DNA of 64,000 nucleotides from Cyclobacteriaceae bacterium. Lineage in GTDB: Bacteria; Bacteroidota; Bacteroidia; Cytophagales; Cyclobacteriaceae. Positions 1-8,691 of the stretch are shown here, piece after piece. Positions within the stretch are counted from its first letter, which is position 1. Each line of letters starts with the position of its first letter. Made by a program: the position numbers and the translations under genes. The notes beneath the pieces were generated by a model. That model did not search any database. It had not been told where the DNA came from and saw only the letters and a list, made by a program, of their open reading frames with translations. Location of the stretch: contig JANQSI010000009.1 in the NCBI GenBank assembly GCA_028284125.1, positions 489,849 to 553,848 on the forward strand, given 5' to 3'.

Positions 1-3000
1 TAGTGACAGTCGCTCCATCTGAAAGAGAATACTGATCTGCTCGTATCCATAACAAGTTATTTGTTGAGTTTCCAACTCCACCAGGGCCAACAAATCCATC
101 ATTATCGTTATCAACTATTGTGAAAGTTGTTGTGGTATTCGTTCCTAATACAAGACCGGAACTGACAGTCGTTAATTCAATGTCAAATGACTCAGCTCCC
201 TCCACTAGGACATCATCATCCAACGTCACAACAATCACCTCACGGTCTTCTCCTGCGGTAAAATCAATACTTCCATTGCTTAAGGTATAATCAACTCCGC
301 CACCAGTAGCGGTTCCGGCATTTATCTGGTAATTTACAGTTAGCGTAGATCCTGCTACTGAGGAGAGAACTACTTCAACATTTGCAGTGCCCGCAGATTC
401 GGCGGCCCCTACTTCTGTATTGGAAAATTCTACTGTTAAATCATCATCGTCATCCTGGATCGTATAAGTGTGCATGATATTCGCCCCAAGATTACCATTC
501 GTAGGTGATGTCAGTGTTATTTCAATGGTCTCATCAATTTCAGCTAAAACATCATCCTGAATCGGTATAGCCAAATTAGTAGTTAAATCACCAGCTGTGA
601 TTGTCGCAGTTCCACTGGCTAATGAGAAATCCTCTGGATCTGAAGCTGTTCCTCCACTGACTGTATAAACAACATCTGTATTTGTTCCTGATGTTTGATT
701 CAATCGAATGAAAATATTTGCTGGACTTACACTTTCCAGACCACTTGACGAAGCAATTGTAAAATCGATATCAACCACATTGTCATCATCATTGATGATT
801 AACCAGTAATTATCATCTGTAGTTAGCGATCCCAGATCAACGGATGTCAGCTGAACAACCAAAGTATCTGTTACTTCAGAAACCATGTCGTCAACTACGT
901 TGAAAGTAATATTACCACTTGAACTGCCAGCAGGTATTACAATGGAACCATTGACCAAATCATAATCATCTACGGCTGTCGCTGTAGTATTTGCCAAATC
1001 GATTTGATAATTGATGGTTACATCTGAAACTACCGGATAATTAAGTTCAACTGGAAGATTAATAGCACCGACCGTTTCAGAAACAAGTGCGGTTGTATCT
1101 GAGTATCCTGTGAATGATTCAAATACGCCAAATGTGACATAATTATCGTCTGCGATATTGAAGTTGGAAGTGGTCTCGTATGTTGATCCATTTAACTGAA
1201 GTGGTGTTACTGTTGCTCCAGTTGAAAAATCTCCATCAGCATCAGTCAGCATAGCGAACTGATCCTGACCAGCTGGATTAGCTGCCAAATTCGTAGACAA
1301 TAATCCCACTAGTAAACTACCAACATCTCCATCACCACCAGTTTCGTCAACCCGCCATTCGCGAGCAAGTCGACTGAAATTAGTGCCCGGAACCTCAGAA
1401 GTGCCCCATGAACTAGCATCTCCATCATTGTGAGCAAATAAGAAATATTCACCATCTTCCAGATCACTTGCATTGCTTACCACCATTAGGCTATCGGACA
1501 TAGCTTTAGTATGGAAATCGCTTGAAGAAACGCGACCAATTCCTGCCAATCCTTGACCATTAGATAATTGATGAGCATATAAATCATTGCCAAGTGTCAA
1601 AATTTGAAACTTAGCTCCCAGGTAATTTTCAACAATATTTATTTGAGTCGAATTAAGTAACTGGTCGTAAAAAATCACTTCGCCTATATCACCGTCCCAT
1701 CCTTCAGTACTCGGTGGATCATCTTTAGGTCCCGCACCAACATAAACCAAGTTCGAATTTTCCACTGTACCGGTAGCGTTTCCGCCAGCGGAAGTAGGCG
1801 TATCATCAGAACCATCAAATCTTGTACTTATCGTAGCTCCGGACCATGAGAATGAAATCAATTGAGGATCAGTTGTCTGAGTATTATTTGCCGTTTCTGA
1901 TTGAGTAGATCCTCCGGTAGCGTCTACTGCTATTTTCAAAACATTTGTTCCTCCGCCAGAGGCACCACCTGCATCATATCTTAGACCTAACCGATCGTCT
2001 CCTCCGTCTGGTGTTTCTGTGTTGATCAATCCGCGATCGGTAGAGGCGTCATCTGATTGAACGACCGTGAATATGTTGAAGCCGGCACTTCCGTTCATAT
2101 AGTTTCCGTCTGCATCCAAGAAGAAATCACCAACCCCATCCAAATCAACAGATGGCTGTCCATTAATACCTCCTGATCTAAAAGTGGGATCTCCATTTGC
2201 CACTAAATCTCTGTCATTTCCAGATTGATCCTCCCAATCTACCGTGACAGTGGCTCCATCACTCAAAGCAAATTTTGAGGCCTGAATCCAAAGCGCATTA
2301 TTTGTATCATCTCCTACTCCACCCGGACCTGAGAATCCATCGTTATCATCATCTTGAATCGTGACGGTTAGGACTGAATCAGCTCCAACAGCTCCAAATA
2401 CTGCATTTCTAAGTGTAACCTCAATTGTTTCATCCAATTCTACATTGGTATCAGCAGTTGTGATTGTGATATCAAATGTTTGAAGTGTATCATTTGGAGG
2501 AGTGTCACCAGTAAGAAAATTTAAAGTTCCGTTTGCAAGTGTGTAATCCGTACCAGTTCCTGTAGCATCACCTCCTGTAACTTCATAATCTACGTCTACG
2601 TTTGTGCCAGCTGCCTGAGAAAGTGTGACAGAAATAGTAAGTGGCGAAGTGGATTCACTCACTGTAACAGTTGGACTAACAAACGTTATTAAAATATCAT
2701 TTCTAACAGCAACTGTGATATAATCTCCATCAGCAATTGAGAAGTTGTCGATTGATGCAACGCTTCCATTTAACGATAATTCAAATTGCTCGGAACCACT
2801 TGTAAAATCGCCATCGGTATCTCTGAGCAGATAATAGGTACTAAAACCTGAAGGAAGTGTAGGAAGAGCCATCGTTTCAAAACTTAAGGACACAGTACCA
2901 ACTCCGTCTCCAGCAGTAGTTTCATCAAATCTCCAGGTTCGTGCAATTCGCTGAAAAGAACCATCTGGCCTACCTGCTGTGGCCCAAGCAGTAGCATCGC

Positions 3001-6000
3001 CTCCATCATGTCCGAACAACAACCAATCACCATCATCCAAACTCGAGGCGTTGCTGGCTGTCATTATTCCTGCTGACTGACCTTCTAAGTGAAAATCGTC
3101 ACTATCTGTCCCATTTTGACCGAATCCCGAAACATCTTCTCCATAAGAAGCTTCATATGCATATCTATCTGTAGCGATAGGTAAATTGTATCTGGCACCT
3201 AAATAATTCTCGACAATAATTCTCCTCGTATCATTGAGGTAAGAACTGAACACGATGAATTCAGCAATTTCTCCTTGTAATCCATTGTTTTCATTAGTTG
3301 CGTGTCTACCAATCCTTGGGTTTGGCGGTGTGGTTTCTCCCTCATTTGGATTACCAGTTTCTGAATCTTCTAACGTTCCATCAACATGTAAGAAATAATC
3401 TGCATTGTTTTCATCAATACGGAGCCTGGAAAGGCTAATAATTTCATAATTATCAAAGTTAATACTGCTCGTACTGACCGGACCTCCTAGTGCATTACCA
3501 GCGTCGGTACGTTTTTGAAATCCATATTTATCTGTGTTAGTAACCTTTAGACTGACCAGATTTTGAGTGGCAGTAGTTCTATCTAGTAGAAAATCACCAG
3601 CTCCATCTGACATTCCACCAGAAGCCGCTCCTGTATTTACTTCTGTCACCATAAAATAAGAATACCCGCTGGTACTGTTCGAAATCATCAGGTCGGGAGC
3701 ATCAATCCATTGATTACCTGTGAAAGTCACCGTGCCTTTCCCATTGATATCGTTTTCCGTATATGTTGGCTGATTAGCGGTGTTGACATAATCTGGTGAA
3801 GTTCCGTTAATAAAAGCGTGATTACCATTTCCGGAAAGATCCTCCCATTCCTGGAAGGTGTTTCCAGTAGTCGGACTTGTTGATCCTCCAACTGTTGTAT
3901 TCAAATTGGACGCTCCATCTTCTACTCTCAGCCAAGCTCTATTGACAGTTGAACTTCCAACACCACCTGGTCCTGTGGATCCAAATGGGTCATTGTCAGT
4001 AATATTATAAGTGAAAACGGTGTTAGCTCCCAATGCAGCTCCAGTAGCACCTGTCAAAGTGATGATCAGATCTTCGGTATTTTCAGGAACATCATCATCT
4101 TCCACGCTAAAAATGAAATTTCCACTGACATTTCCGGCAGAAATAACCAATGATCCATCTGCCAAGTTGTGATCCACGCTTCCTCCCAATGCCAAACCTC
4201 CAACTGTATAATTTAGCGTTACATCAGCGAGTGATGGAGCATTCAGATCAACTTGTACCACACCAGCCGTAGTAGCTTCACTTTCAGTTGTAGAGGTAGT
4301 TGAAAATTGAGCGGTTGGAACGTTATCATCGTTGTTGATCGTATAGGTAAATGTGATATCTCCACCTTCAGACAAACTAGCTTCTGGAGAAACATCGAAC
4401 AGGGTTATTTCTATTGTTTCATCTGATTCCTCAAATGCGTCATCAGTAATAGATATGGTAAAGAAATTTTGTGTCGCCCCTGAAGGAATTGTTACAACTC
4501 CTCCTCCAGCTATCGTATAGTCCGTATTTTCAATTGCTGTTCCACCAGTCACTTGATAGCTTATATCTGTATCATTACTGAAATTCACAGAGCTGATTTG
4601 GACACTTACAAAAACATTCGGAGCAGCTGCCTCTCCCCCGGATCCGGATGAAGCAACCATGCTCGCTTTTCTTGTATTATCGTTATCAAGAATGGAGTAT
4701 TCTATGGTCGGAATACCGATGGTACTTCCGTCTGAGGGTGCAGTTAATGTAATTGTGAAATCCTCGGTGTTTTCAGTAGAGCCATCATCATTTACTGTGA
4801 TATTAACACTTGTCGAGTTGGTGCCAGAGTTTATTGTTGCAGTTGTACTAATACCCGTGTAATCTGAACCTGCAGTGGTAGCAGTACCGTCTGCAGTTGT
4901 GTACGTGACAGTGACGTTCGTCGTTGGTGTATAGTTCAACGCGATAGAAAAGGATGGATTCGTGTCCGTTTCAAATCCTCCAGTAGAATCGGTCGCCCAC
5001 TGAATAGTCGGGTTGATATTACCAATCGTAATATAAGAACCATCTGGGATCAATGCATTTGAAAAAGCAAACGAATGCAACCCACCACCCTGATCTGTTA
5101 ATTGGTAAATGGTTGAACCTGACGTGAAATCTCCATCTGCATCAACCAATAAAACATAATTTGTGTATGTTGCACTAGCCAGTTCATTCGCATCAACCTG
5201 GAAAGTGATATCACCTAAATCCCCAGCATTTTTGTCTATTACCCATTCCCTTGCCAGCCGTTCAATACTCCCAGTACCAGCTGGAATTTCAATAGTAGAC
5301 CAAGCCGTCATATCTCCAGCATCATGGCCAATTAAAGCGAACTCTCCATTCTGAAGATCGGTTGCTCCACTGATTTGAAAAGCAAGGGATGAATTTGCCG
5401 AAGTTTGATTCGAACCATCAGAAGCCTGACCAATACCAGCTACTTGATTTCCATGAGTTCCTTCGAACGAAAACAAATCATTTGAGACAGTGACTCCATA
5501 CTTTGCTCCGAGGTAGTTGTTGATTAATATTCTCTCGGCTGAATTCAGATATTTATCGAAGATGATGAACTCAGCAATGTTACCAATAAGACCATCATTC
5601 GCATTTGTCGCATGTCGACCCAAACGTGGTACTGGTGGTGTCAGGTTTGAGCCATCAGCTGCATTGTCTTCTTCCGTTCCATCTACATGAATGGTGAATT
5701 CAGTACCTGCGTTTCTACCAAAAGAAACAAGTTGAAAATCGGTGGTGGAGATCCCTGTTGTGGATACTGGACCTCCCAATCCAGTACTATTATCAGCTCT
5801 TTTTTGAAATCCAAAAAATCCTCCAGTGCTCGCCTTTAATGAAACCAATGGGGTTGATCCAGACGTCCTATCTAAAATATAATCCCCACCTCCAGCAGCT
5901 ACACCTCCTGTGGCAAATGAGTTCGCTCTTAAAACAATGAAATAATCAAAGGAACTGGTCGCACCAATTCCTGGACTTGGAAAATCTATAAAGTCTCCAC

Positions 6001-6277
6001 CGTCGAAACTAAGTGTTGGTCTACCATTAGCTGTGTTAGTGAGGTCGTAAAGGGGTCGAAGTGAGCTTGTACCCTGCGATCCGTCGTTCATCTCAGCTGA
6101 GATATCTGGCCATGCGGATACTTCGTCATTATCACTCAAACCCGTAAGGCTGTCTGCAGACACCCATAGCTTAAGGTTAGATGCTGATGTATAGTCTTCA
6201 ACCCCACCTGGTCCAGTTTGAGCGAACAGGAAATTGAAGTGTAAAATTCCTACAAATAAGAACAGTAATCTTGGCAT
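1..6277 (-). CDS. Giant modular surface protein, LamG-like and Calx-beta repeats (3' end outside window)
   Basis: An uninterrupted minus-strand frame runs from an ATG at 6277 past the left edge, so about 2,092 N-terminal residues are visible and the C-terminus is missing. It opens with a signal peptide (about residues 1-20, ending FLFAQ). Four modules each begin with a GPGGV motif near residues 23, 766, 1313 and 2060. Each carries a concanavalin/LamG-like region with a conserved ending (AEFI(I/V)F...YLNs.eR, then NYLGAKY) and a following segment with GIG..., (F/L)(G/A)HD.GD and (R)LAREW-like motifs. Between modules are Calx-beta repeats ending in acidic DNDN/DDDN calcium-type motifs: three, then one, then three. 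Such proteins are secreted, often by the type IX system in Bacteroidota, and act in adhesion or glycan binding; the sorting domain would lie outside the window. The function is inferred from architecture only. Confidence 0.85.
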   Translation of the reverse strand, partial: MPRLLFLFVGILHFNFLFAQTGPGGVEDYTSASNLKLWVSADSLTGLSDNDEVSAWPDISAEMNDGSQGTSSLRPLYDLTNTANGRPTLSFDGGDFIDFPSPGIGATSSFDYFIVLRANSFATGGVAAGGGDYILDRTSGSTPLVSLKASTGGFFGFQKRADNSTGLGGPVSTTGISTTDFQLVSFGRNAGTEFTIHVDGTEEDNAADGSNLTPPVPRLGRHATNANDGLIGNIAEFIIFDKYLNSAERILINNYLGAKYGVTVSNDLFSFEGTHGNQVAGIGQASDGSNQTSANSSLAFQISGATDLQNGEFALIGHDAGDMTAWSTIEIPAGTGSIERLAREWVIDKNAGDLGDITFQVDANELASATYTNYVLLVDADGDFTSGSTIYQLTDQGGGLHSFAFSNALIPDGSYITIGNINPTIQWATDSTGGFETDTNPSFSIALNYTPTTNVTVTYTTADGTATTAGSDYTGISTTATINSGTNSTSVNITVNDDGSTENTEDFTITLTAPSDGSTIGIPTIEYSILDNDNTRKASMVASSGSGGEAAAPNVFVSVQISSVNFSNDTDISYQVTGGTAIENTDYTIAGGGVVTIPSGATQNFFTISITDDAFEESDETIEITLFDVSPEASLSEGGDITFTYTINNDDNVPTAQFSTTSTTESEATTAGVVQVDLNAPSLADVTLNYTVGGLALGGSVDHNLADGSLVISAGNVSGNFIFSVEDDDVPENTEDLIITLTGATGAALGANTVFTYNITDNDPFGSTGPGGVGSSTVNRAWLRVEDGASNLNTTVGGSTSPTTGNTFQEWEDLSGNGNHAFINGTSPDYVNTANQPTYTENDINGKGTVTFTGNQWIDAPDLMISNSTSGYSYFMVTEVNTGAASGGMSDGAGDFLLDRTTATQNLVSLKVTNTDKYGFQKRTDAGNALGGPVSTSSINFDNYEIISLSRLRIDENNADYFLHVDGTLEDSETGNPNEGETTPPNPRIGRHATNENNGLQGEIAEFIVFSSYLNDTRRIIVENYLGARYNLPIATDRYAYEASYGEDVSGFGQNGTDSDDFHLEGQSAGIMTASNASSLDDGDWLLFGHDGGDATAWATAGRPDGSFQRIARTWRFDETTAGDGVGTVSLSFETMALPTLPSGFSTYYLLRDTDGDFTSGSEQFELSLNGSVASIDNFSIADGDYITVAVRNDILITFVSPTVTVSESTSPLTISVTLSQAAGTNVDVDYEVTGGDATGTGTDYTLANGTLNFLTGDTPPNDTLQTFDITITTADTNVELDETIEVTLRNAVFGAVGADSVLTVTIQDDDNDGFSGPGGVGDDTNNALWIQASKFALSDGATVTVDWEDQSGNDRDLVANGDPTFRSGGINGQPSVDLDGVGDFFLDADGNYMNGSAGFNIFTVVQSDDASTDRGLINTETPDGGDDRLGLRYDAGGASGGGTNVLKIAVDATGGSTQSETANNTQTTDPQLISFSWSGATISTRFDGSDDTPTSAGGNATGTVENSNLVYVGAGPKDDPPSTEGWDGDIGEVIFYDQLLNSTQINIVENYLGAKFQILTLGNDLYAHQLSNGQGLAGIGRVSSSDFHTKAMSDSLMVVSNASDLEDGEYFLFAHNDGDASSWGTSEVPGTNFSRLAREWRVDETGGDGDVGSLLVGLLSTNLAANPAGQDQFAMLTDADGDFSTGATVTPLQLNGSTYETTSNFNIADDNYVTFGVFESFTGYSDTTALVSETVGAINLPVELNYPVVSDVTINYQIDLANTTATAVDDYDLVNGSIVIPAGSSSGNITFNVVDDMVSEVTDTLVVQLTSVDLGSLTTDDNYWLIINDDDNVVDIDFTIASSSGLESVSPANIFIRLNQTSGTNTDVVYTVSGGTASDPEDFSLASGTATITAGDLTTNLAIPIQDDVLAEIDETIEITLTSPTNGNLGANIMHTYTIQDDDDDLTVEFSNTEVGAAESAGTANVEVVLSSVAGSTLTVNYQINAGTATGGGVDYTLSNGSIDFTAGEDREVIVVTLDDDVLVEGAESFDIELTTVSSGLVLGTNTTTTFTIVDNDNDGFVGPGGVGNSTNNLLWIRADQYSLSDGATVT

Positions 6278-6460
6278 ATTAGCTGGTAACTCTAATTCTA
6301 TCGGAAAATTAGTAAATGATGCTCACCTTGTTAATTACTATTCGATAAAAGCTACTTTTTTTGCTGCTAGAAGCAAATTTGATCGATAAGCCATATTAGT
6401 AATAGATTATAACTAGCATTTTGTAGCAAAAAAAGAGTTTAGTCACACTTAATCTAGAAT

Positions 6461-6468
6461 TTACTTTG
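6461..6468 (+). promoter_or_regulatory. Weak -7 type promoter box of the Fur-family gene
   Basis: TTACTTTG matches the Bacteroidota -7 consensus TAnnTTTG at 7 of 8 positions (position 2 is T). It lies just upstream of a 17-bp palindrome and 49 bp before the ATG at 6517. I see no clear -33 TTG at ideal spacing, so this is tentative. Confidence 0.35.
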
Positions 6469-6482
6469 ACACGAAAATTAAT

Positions 6483-6499
6483 ATGCAAGTCAGTTGCAT
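6483..6499. promoter_or_regulatory. Probable Fur-family operator, copy 1 (autoregulatory)
   Basis: ATGCAAGTCAGTTGCAT is a 17-bp inverted repeat with 6-bp arms (ATGCAA / TTGCAT) and a 5-bp centre. It sits between the putative -7 box and the start codon of the Fur-family gene, where a repressor would block its own transcription. Two more palindromes of the same design follow the gene (7045-7061 and 7073-7089). The size and symmetry suit a dimeric Fur/Zur/Mur-type regulator; the link to this protein is inferred. Confidence 0.6.
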
Positions 6500-6516
6500 T
6501 TATATATTTTTGCCAC

Positions 6517-6936
6517 ATGACAGATTCCAATCAATTGAAGGAAATACTTAAGTCACACGACCTTCGAATTACTAACTGTCGACTTGACGTCATGCAGTTT
6601 TTTTTAGATGAGAAAAATGCGCTATCCCAAGGTGATCTTGAACATCAATTCAAACAGTATGATCGAGTGACACTTTACAGAACACTTAATAGTTTCCTCG
6701 ACTCAGGAATTCTCCACAAAATACCAAATTCAAGTGGAATAGCTACGTACGGACTTTGTCATGAAACTTGCTCTCCAAATCATCATAAGCACAATCACAT
6801 TCATTTTAACTGTACCAATTGTGGACAAATAGAATGTTTGGATGAAGAAGTTGTATCAAACGTACTTGTCCCTTCTGGATACAAAGTGCAAGGTGTTAAT
6901 CTAATTGTAGATGGGATTTGCGCAAAATGCGCATAA
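6517..6936 (+). CDS. Fur-family metalloregulator (Zur/Fur-like)
   Basis: This is a small (139 aa) ferric-uptake-regulator family repressor. The N-terminal winged helix shows the family signature YDRVTLYRTLNSFLDSGIL. The C-terminal half has a histidine-rich metal-binding stretch (HHKHNHIHFNC) followed by two CxxC pairs, CTNC and CAKC, forming the usual structural zinc site. I chose the ATG at 6517: an upstream in-frame ATG at 6466 would add 17 hydrophobic residues unlike the family and would overlap the palindrome at 6483. Family members sense Fe, Zn or Mn; the His-rich motif does not settle which, though it is reminiscent of Zur. The upstream palindrome suggests autoregulation. The gene stands alone, with a terminator at 7122-7150. 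Confidence 0.9.
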   Translation: MTDSNQLKEILKSHDLRITNCRLDVMQFFLDEKNALSQGDLEHQFKQYDRVTLYRTLNSFLDSGILHKIPNSSGIATYGLCHETCSPNHHKHNHIHFNCTNCGQIECLDEEVVSNVLVPSGYKVQGVNLIVDGICAKCA

Positions 6937-7044
6937 CTATTGCCGAGTGTTGAAGTAAATCAAAATAACAGGTACCTGGTATTTAGCCTCCATGATTTAT
7001 TCACAATTTGTAATTTCTCATAACAATCATTCATCAAATTATAA

Positions 7045-7061
7045 ATGCAGCAATGTTGCAT
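7045..7061. promoter_or_regulatory. Probable Fur-family operator, copy 2
   Basis: ATGCAGCAATGTTGCAT is a near-perfect 17-bp palindrome (one arm mismatch besides the centre) with the same ATGCA/TGCAT ends as copies 1 and 3. It lies about 110 bp past the end of the Fur-family gene and 28 bp, start to start, before copy 3. Confidence 0.5.
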
Positions 7062-7072
7062 ATAATACTCAA

Positions 7073-7089
7073 ATGCAATATTATTGCAT
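7073..7089. promoter_or_regulatory. Probable Fur-family operator, copy 3
   Basis: ATGCAATATTATTGCAT is a perfect 17-bp palindrome around its central base and the most symmetrical of the three copies. What it controls is unclear: a terminator follows 33 bp later and the next gene starts 270 bp away. Confidence 0.55.
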
Positions 7090-7121
7090 CTTTAACAATT
7101 AGTTAATAGATTGATTTCAAA

Positions 7122-7150
7122 ATGGCCATCAAGCGATGGCTATTTTTTTT
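7122..7150 (+). terminator. Intrinsic terminator after the Fur-family gene
   Basis: GCCATC (7125-7130) pairs with GATGGC (7135-7140) across an AAGC loop, extended by three weaker pairs to about 9 bp, and eight T residues follow at 7143-7150. It would end transcripts coming from the Fur-family gene or from any promoter near the two palindromes. Confidence 0.75.
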
Positions 7151-7298
7151 AATCTTTTCCTCCGCAAATCATCCAGATCATGGATACCTAGAGACAACAG
7201 GGCCTACCCCTCTTGATTTGATAAAAAAATTCTAAGCATAATCGTTTCTGCAAACAGTTTTTTTTGATATGGCAGACTCGTAACTTTTAATCATTTTT

Positions 7299-7369
7299 TA
7301 CAAATACGAAACATATAAATTAGGTTCACGTTCATAATCGTATTCTACAAATACGAAACATATGAATTA
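7299..7369. repeat. 24-bp direct repeat, two copies, second spans the start codon
   Basis: TACAAATACGAAACATAT followed by (A/G)AATTA occurs at 7299-7322 and again at 7346-7369, differing at one base, start to start 47 bp. The ATG of the serine hydrolase (7362) lies inside the second copy; the single difference is the G of that ATG. It could be a duplicated leader or a regulator-binding pair. Confidence 0.7.
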
Positions 7370-8468
7370 CCTAATCAAAGTACTCCATTTCATTTTTATA
7401 GGATTGATTACGTCTTCAGTCAACGCCCAAAAGAATGACAACTCCATTTCAAGCCAAGCAAAAAGTATCATCGAAGCAGTTATCGAAGAGCAAGGTCTGG
7501 TGGGTACTCAGGCAGCAATATGGTATAATGGGGAATGGATTCTCAATCAGTCGTGGGGCTACGCCAATATGGCTTTGTCAACTCCAGTCAATGAAAAAAC
7601 CAAATTCTTTATTGCCAGTATTACGAAAAATCTGACAGGATTAACAATTTTAAAATTGGCAAACGAAGGGAAAATAAATCTCGACATTCCGATTTCCACC
7701 TATCTTAAAAATTTTCCCAAAAACCCTGGTTCACAAATTACATCCCGGCTTCTAATCCAACATCGAAGCGGCATACGTCATTACAGGAGAGGAGAATTAG
7801 CCAACAGTCATTTCTTTGATACAAATTATGTTACCGCGACTGATGCCATGCAAAAATTCATGAATGATACATTGATTGCTTCACCTGGGAGCAGAGAACG
7901 TTATAGTAGTTTTGGCTATGCCGTGCTGGCATCAATTATAGAAGAAGTTACTGGTGATTCATTCGCAGAATATCAAAGAAAGACGATTTTCGAACCTCTT
8001 GAAATGAATAATACTGAGGTTCCAGATTGGCGCTATGCTGTTGAGGAACTTGCAACTAGTTATGGATACTTCCTACCACACTTGGGCTCTTCCTCAGATG
8101 AAGAGCCTTTTGAAGCACGTCGATTAAATTTTAGTTATAATCCTGGAGGTGGGAATCTTGTCTCCACCTCTAAAGATTTGGTTAAATACGGACGAAACCT
8201 CATAAAAGACCGTGTGGTTCTTGATAAAATTCTGGATACATCTGAAGAACCACGCACTACTTTCGGATGGAGCGTATCTACTGATCATAGTGAAAGAACT
8301 GTTCTTCATGCAACTGGCGCAAGCGAGGCATATCAAGCCGGCCTCACAATTTGGCCAGATCACAATTTGATAGTTGTTGCACTAACTAACACTTGGGGAA
8401 AAGGTTCTAGGTCTGGTGGCTTCACTTTATCTATGCACAGAGACATTGCCGAAGTAGTAATCAAGTAA
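7362..8468 (+). CDS. Secreted serine hydrolase, beta-lactamase/DD-peptidase fold
   Basis: A 368-aa protein of the class C beta-lactamase-like family (Pfam Beta-lactamase type). It begins with a signal peptide ending SSVNAQ, placing it in the periplasm or at the surface. The active-site SxxK motif is visible as SITK near residue 86, inside FFIASITKNLTG. The second motif is YSSFGY, where the usual Asn of YxN is Ser. A C-terminal HATG (HxG type) supplies the third motif. Family members include esterases, D-aminopeptidases and transpeptidases as well as true lactamases, so the substrate cannot be named. The start codon lies in an unusual direct repeat. A clear terminator follows at 8494-8520, so it is monocistronic. 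Confidence 0.85.
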   Translation: MNYLIKVLHFIFIGLITSSVNAQKNDNSISSQAKSIIEAVIEEQGLVGTQAAIWYNGEWILNQSWGYANMALSTPVNEKTKFFIASITKNLTGLTILKLANEGKINLDIPISTYLKNFPKNPGSQITSRLLIQHRSGIRHYRRGELANSHFFDTNYVTATDAMQKFMNDTLIASPGSRERYSSFGYAVLASIIEEVTGDSFAEYQRKTIFEPLEMNNTEVPDWRYAVEELATSYGYFLPHLGSSSDEEPFEARRLNFSYNPGGGNLVSTSKDLVKYGRNLIKDRVVLDKILDTSEEPRTTFGWSVSTDHSERTVLHATGASEAYQAGLTIWPDHNLIVVALTNTWGKGSRSGGFTLSMHRDIAEVVIK

Positions 8469-8493
8469 GAAATAACTTTTCTACGTTAGGAAT

Positions 8494-8520
8494 AGTCATC
8501 TTTTTGAGATGACTTTTTTT
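8494..8520 (+). terminator. Intrinsic terminator after serine hydrolase
   Basis: AGTCATCT (8494-8501) pairs with AGATGACT (8507-8514) across a TTTTG loop and runs into seven T residues. The 8-bp perfect stem plus T-run is a textbook terminator. Confidence 0.85.
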
Positions 8521-8638
8521 GATTTGATCTAGTTCCAAACAGACTCGTGTCTAATTCTGAACATCCCGTAACCCAAAAAACAAACGAATCTCAAAGTAAT
8601 GTTAAGTTTAAATCAAGAAGGTTTTTTTACTTCACTTG

Positions 8639-8659
8639 ATATACACGAATGGTGTATAT
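8639..8659. promoter_or_regulatory. 21-bp palindrome upstream of the PhoX gene
   Basis: ATATACAC-N5-GTGTATAT, perfect 8-bp arms, lies 33 bp before the PhoX start codon. No T-run follows, so it does not look like a terminator. The position suits an operator or activator site. It does not resemble the tandem 7-bp direct repeats of PhoB boxes. Confidence 0.5.
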
Positions 8660-8691
8660 TGTTTCCACATTAACGAACTACGTAATCATAC

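Larger units (their letters stand above)
6937..7361. other. Gene-poor 425-bp gap with palindromes, terminator and direct repeat
   Basis: I find no convincing gene here. The gap contains two 17-bp Fur-type palindromes (7045-7061, 7073-7089), an intrinsic terminator (7122-7150), and two copies of a 24-bp direct repeat (7299-7322 and 7346-7369, the latter running into the next gene). The rest is AT-rich and featureless. A 37-codon frame from 7122 overlaps the terminator hairpin and is not supported. Confidence 0.6.

Noticed and set aside
4659..5940. Three short plus-strand frames
   Set aside because: They lie antisense within the long, well-supported reading frame of the giant surface protein.
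6355..6435. Inverted repeat CTTTTTTTGCTGC / GTAGCAAAAAAAG
   Set aside because: Arms are 55 bp apart and mostly homopolymer; weak as a hairpin or operator, probably compositional.
7122..7235. 37-codon frame starting MAIKRW
   Set aside because: Its start and first codons are the terminator stem and T-run; there is no ribosome site and no recognisable product.
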